Positions 40,335 through 42,902 of a DNA stretch of 42,902 nucleotides are shown here, piece by piece. Each line of letters starts with the position of its first letter. Position 1 is the stretch's first letter. The notes beneath the pieces were generated by a model that saw nothing but the letters and a program-made list of their open reading frames with translations, searched no databases and was not told the DNA's origin. The position numbers and the translations under genes were made by a program. The DNA comes from Faecalicatena contorta (GTDB taxonomy: Bacteria; Bacillota; Clostridia; Lachnospirales; Lachnospiraceae), in the NCBI RefSeq assembly GCF_021531975.1, contig NZ_JAFBIY010000013.1, positions 1-42,902 on the forward strand. The letters run 5' to 3'.

Positions 40335-40376
40335 ATGGGGACGGGGTTTTTTGAAAAAAACCCCGTCCCCAATTTA
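40333..40376. repeat. REP-like palindrome, copy 3 (between two convergent genes)
   Basis: GGGGACGGGGTTTTTT (40337-40352) and AAAAAACCCCGTCCCC (40355-40370) form a perfect 16-base stem. The flanks AAAT and AATTT match copy 2. It fills the whole 39-base gap between the cysteine hydrolase and luxS stop codons and would act as an intrinsic terminator on both strands. Confidence 0.85.
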
Positions 40377-40853
40377 CTCTGGATATATCAGTCGTTCGTC
40401 GGTTATGTCGGTAAGAACTTCTTTCAGGTATTTTCTGGCGAGGTATTTTGCCATAGGAAGATTCATGTCAAGATAGTTGCCGCAATCTTTTGGGGCAGCT
40501 CCCGGTACTTCGCCTTCAAAATCAGCAATGAAAGAAAACATTTCCTGCATCAGCGGAACGATATCGCGAGATTCATATTTGCCTGCCAGGAGAAGATAAA
40601 AGCCGGTTCGGCATCCCATAGGACCGAAATAAATGGTCTTACTGCCATATTTTTCGTGGTTACGCAGAAACGTGGCAGCAAGATGTTCGATCGTATGCAT
40701 CTCAGCGGTATTCATGACAGGTTCATCGTTGGGGCTTGTCATTCGTAAGTCAAAGGTTGTAATAGGATGCCCTTCAACTTCATCAATACGCGATACATAC
40801 ACCCCGGGGATTAATTTTAAATGGTCTATTGTAAAGCTTGTGATTTTTTCCAT
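40374..40853 (-). CDS. luxS: S-ribosylhomocysteine lyase
   Basis: LuxS splits S-ribosylhomocysteine into homocysteine and the AI-2 precursor DPD, so it recycles methionine and makes a signal. The 159-residue protein shows the metal site HTIEH (53-57), the catalytic Cys81 in GPMGCRTGFY and the third metal ligand Cys124 in DCGNYLD. I chose the ATG ending at 40853, 7 bases after AGGAG; the ATG at 40859 is only one base from it, and the much longer frame starting at 41006 has no site. No pfs gene is near. It converges with the cysteine hydrolase and shares a palindrome as terminator. Confidence 0.96.
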   Translation of the reverse strand: MEKITSFTIDHLKLIPGVYVSRIDEVEGHPITTFDLRMTSPNDEPVMNTAEMHTIEHLAATFLRNHEKYGSKTIYFGPMGCRTGFYLLLAGKYESRDIVPLMQEMFSFIADFEGEVPGAAPKDCGNYLDMNLPMAKYLARKYLKEVLTDITDERLIYPE

Positions 40854-40992
40854 TTTCATACTCCTTTCGTAATCTTTTCGTATTATAACATCTTTCGTGC
40901 GGAATTTGCACAAAATAAATGAAAAACGAGAAAAGATATGATATACTATCAACGGACAACAACACAGGTAATGACAGGGAGGCATAGATAAA

Positions 40993-41643
40993 GTGAAACT
41001 GTACATTGTAAGGCACGGTGAAACAGACTGGAATAAAGAAAGAAAGATTCAGGGTCAGGTAGATATTCCGCTCAACGAATTCGGAAGGAAGCTGGCACGT
41101 AAGACGGCAGTAGGCCTTAATGATATCCCTTTTGCAGCATGCTATAGCAGCCCGCTTGGAAGAGCGGTGGAAACTGCACAGATTATTTTAAACGGCCAGA
41201 ACGTACCCATTGTGAAGGATGATCGGATTGCTGAGATGGCGTTTGGTGAATGGGAAGGCAAATGCTGTGCAAGAGATCATTGGAATCTTCCAGAAAGATT
41301 TCAGCTGTTTTTTAATGATCCGGTAAATTATGAGCCGGCAGAAGGTGGAGAATCTTTTTCAGATGTAAAGAAAAGAACCGGAGATTTTTTGTCCTGGCTC
41401 TATAATCAGAAAGAATATGAGACCGGAAATATCCTGATTGCAACACACGGGGCTGCTCTTGCTGGTATCCTGAACAATATAAAAAATGAGCCGCTGGCTC
41501 AGTATTGGGGAACCGGGGTACATAAGAATTGTGCTGTAACAGAAGTGGAGGTTACAGACGGTGTTCCAGTAATCCTGTCAGAGAATCAGGTGTATTATGA
41601 TGATGAAGTAGAAGAGTGGTCTGACGCTCTTAAGACAAAATAA
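40993..41643 (+). CDS. histidine phosphatase family protein
   Basis: The 216-residue product is a cytoplasmic histidine phosphatase (phosphoglycerate mutase-like fold). The phosphohistidine motif IVRHGETDWNKE is at the start, CYSSPLGRAVETAQIIL supplies the second Arg, and the second catalytic His is in LIATHGAAL, with Glu in EMAFGEWEG. The start is GTG 40993, 10 bases after GGGAGG. Such proteins dephosphorylate small metabolites (for example cobalamin or sugar phosphates), but the substrate is unknown. It lies 17 bases before trpS, so the two are probably co-transcribed. Confidence 0.9.
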   Translation: MKLYIVRHGETDWNKERKIQGQVDIPLNEFGRKLARKTAVGLNDIPFAACYSSPLGRAVETAQIILNGQNVPIVKDDRIAEMAFGEWEGKCCARDHWNLPERFQLFFNDPVNYEPAEGGESFSDVKKRTGDFLSWLYNQKEYETGNILIATHGAALAGILNNIKNEPLAQYWGTGVHKNCAVTEVEVTDGVPVILSENQVYYDDEVEEWSDALKTK

Positions 41644-41660
41644 ATGTGGAGGATAACAAA

Positions 41661-42665
41661 ATGATTAATGATAAGAAAGTATTATTCAGTGGAATGCAGG
41701 CAACAGGGAATCTTACCCTTGGAAACTATCTTGGTGCATTGAAAAACTGGGTAACCTTAAGTGATGAATATGAGTGCTTTTACAGTGTGGTCGATATGCA
41801 TTCTATTACAGTAAGACAAGACCCGGCAACGCTTAGAAAAAGAGCAAGAGCGCTTCTCACTCTGTATATTGCGGCAGGACTTGATCCGGAGAAAAACTGT
41901 ATTTATTATCAGTCTCATGTGTCCGGACATGCAGAACTTGCATGGATTCTGAATTGTTTTACTTACATGGGTGAGCTGAACCGTATGACTCAGTTTAAAG
42001 ATAAGGCTGCAAAGCATGCGGATAATATCAATGCAGGATTATTTACTTATCCGGTTCTCATGGCCGCCGATATTTTATTGTATCAGGCAGATGTTGTTCC
42101 GGTAGGTATTGATCAAATGCAGCATCTGGAACTTACCAGAGACATTGCAGAGCGCTTTAACAATATATATGGAGATGTATTTACAGTTCCGGAGGCATAT
42201 GTAGGAAAAGTAGGAGCAAAGATCATGAGTTTGCAGGATCCGTCAAAGAAAATGTCAAAATCCGATGAAAATCCAAATGCAAGTATCTATCTTATGGATG
42301 ATCCTGATACGATTATGCGTAAATGTAAACGTGCCGTTACAGACTCTGAAGCACAGATCTTATATCGTGACGAGCAGCCTGGTGTAAAGAATCTGATAGA
42401 TATTTACAGCGCATGTACAGGAAAGACTCCGGATGATGTTGTAAAAGAATTCGATGGAAAAGGATACGGTGACTTTAAGATGGCAGTAGGTGAATCTGTA
42501 GTATCTGTTCTGAAACCATTACAGGATGAAGTTGCACGTCTCGAAAAGGATAAAGCATATATTGACGGAATTATTAAGAATAATGCTGAAAAAGCACAGT
42601 ATTTTGCAAATAAGACATTAAGAAAAGTACAGAAAAAAGTTGGATTTCCAGAGAAGATTCGATAG
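41661..42665 (+). CDS. trpS: tryptophanyl-tRNA synthetase
   Basis: TrpS charges tRNA-Trp with tryptophan, a class I reaction. The 334-residue protein has the HIGH-equivalent TGNLTLGNYLGA (about 14-25) and KMSKSDEN in the second signature position, with the WILNCFTYMGELNRMTQFKDK block typical of TrpRS. The ATG at 41661 follows TGGAGG by 8 bases; the longer frame from 41646 starts inside that site. No T-box precedes it here, while the Trp T-box controls the transporter at 25.9 kb. Repeat A3 starts at its stop codon, whose TAG is part of the repeat border. Confidence 0.97.
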   Translation: MINDKKVLFSGMQATGNLTLGNYLGALKNWVTLSDEYECFYSVVDMHSITVRQDPATLRKRARALLTLYIAAGLDPEKNCIYYQSHVSGHAELAWILNCFTYMGELNRMTQFKDKAAKHADNINAGLFTYPVLMAADILLYQADVVPVGIDQMQHLELTRDIAERFNNIYGDVFTVPEAYVGKVGAKIMSLQDPSKKMSKSDENPNASIYLMDDPDTIMRKCKRAVTDSEAQILYRDEQPGVKNLIDIYSACTGKTPDDVVKEFDGKGYGDFKMAVGESVVSVLKPLQDEVARLEKDKAYIDGIIKNNAEKAQYFANKTLRKVQKKVGFPEKIR

Positions 42666-42902
42666 GAATTCGATTCAGTGATTTTATCTGAGGCAGAACA
42701 GTGACGCGAGACAGCAGAACTTTGAAAAACGAACCAGTCGCTGACAAACGGTAAACATCAAAAGCTGATATAACATTCGTAACCGAGTATATTCGACGGG
42801 AACTCCTGATGAGTTCCGCGTCTCAGATACTCTTTCGCCTTGTATGGGAAATACAAGGCGAATACGAAGTTTATATCAGCTTTTTCTGCAACCGTTTGTA
42901 AC
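42663..42902 (+). repeat. long-hairpin repeat A, copy 3 (cut by the window end)
   Basis: The first 237 or so bases of repeat A follow the trpS stop, beginning GATAGGAATTCGATTCAGTG, and match A2 with few changes through the central hairpins up to the AACCGTTTGTAAC arm, where the window ends. A partner B in minus orientation and a convergent gene are predicted beyond the edge. Confidence 0.88.

Noticed and set aside
40854-41006. Long N-terminal extension of LuxS (frame from 41006)
   Set aside because: The extension has no ribosome site, overlaps the opposite phosphatase start, and LuxS is normally about 150-160 residues.
1-42902. CRISPR array, prophage or insertion sequence
   Set aside because: No regularly spaced repeats, no cas, capsid or transposase genes were found; the only recombinase-like gene is isolated and degenerate.

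Overview
The window looks like chromosome from an anaerobic, spore-forming Firmicute of the order Clostridia, most probably a gut Lachnospiraceae. The evidence is strong AAGGAGG ribosome binding sites, three T-box leaders, the cysE-cysS-mrnC-rlmB-sigH block, an anaerobic ribonucleotide reductase (nrdDG), a GerA-family germination protein, LuxS, and a MetA carrying Glu111. No transposase, prophage, CRISPR array or plasmid gene was seen, so this is mostly core genome. The species is not resolved from sequence alone.

Layout. At 0.2-1.4 kb are a DedA membrane protein and a DUF374 acyltransferase-like gene that ends inside a palindromic repeat. At 1.4-5.7 kb a cysteine T-box leads cysE-cysS-mrnC-rlmB-sigH, followed by tRNA-Thr(GGT) with its own promoter and a UUCG-loop terminator. 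At 5.9-13.9 kb are a MATE exporter, glnS, a MocR/PdxR-type regulator, a small acidic-tailed membrane protein on the minus strand, cardiolipin synthase and purA. At 13.9-14.6 kb is a gene-free block of long-hairpin repeats. At 14.6-25.8 kb are small ORFs, a SEC-C protein, a YdcF protein, a threonine T-box leading an aldo/keto reductase, a hotdog thioesterase and thrS, then a DUF1540 gene, an AI-2E family transporter, metA, an FNT channel, an orphan tyrosine recombinase-like gene and an AGCS amino-acid symporter. At 25.9-29 kb a tryptophan T-box leads a trpXYZ ABC transporter. At 29-36.7 kb are nrdD-nrdG-dut, a gerA-type gene, a second MATE, degV and a B3/4-domain gene. At 36.7-37.6 kb is the second gene-free repeat block. 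At 37.6-42.7 kb are an MFS transporter and a zinc-dependent phospholipase C-like gene (minus strand), a cysteine hydrolase, luxS (minus strand), a histidine phosphatase and trpS. A third copy of one repeat starts right after trpS and is cut by the window end.

How it fits together. Translation supply and amino-acid sensing dominate: four aminoacyl-tRNA synthetases (cysS, glnS, thrS, trpS), one tRNA and three T-boxes. The specifier codons read here are UGC (Cys), ACC (Thr) and UGG (Trp), and they match the downstream genes. The tRNA-Thr in this window has the anticodon and the discriminator base that the Thr T-box should sense.

The most unusual feature is a pair of unrelated repeat families, called A (about 305 bp) and B (about 228 bp). 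Each is one long imperfect palindrome. They occur together, always as A followed by reverse-complement B, between convergent genes, and each repeat starts at or within a few bases of a stop codon in four of five cases. The two complete composites lie in opposite orientation about 22 kb apart. A separate family of three short perfect palindromes (REP-like) also sits exactly at gene ends. The function of these elements is not known from the sequence. Termination or insulation between converging transcripts, or a mobile origin, are the leading guesses.
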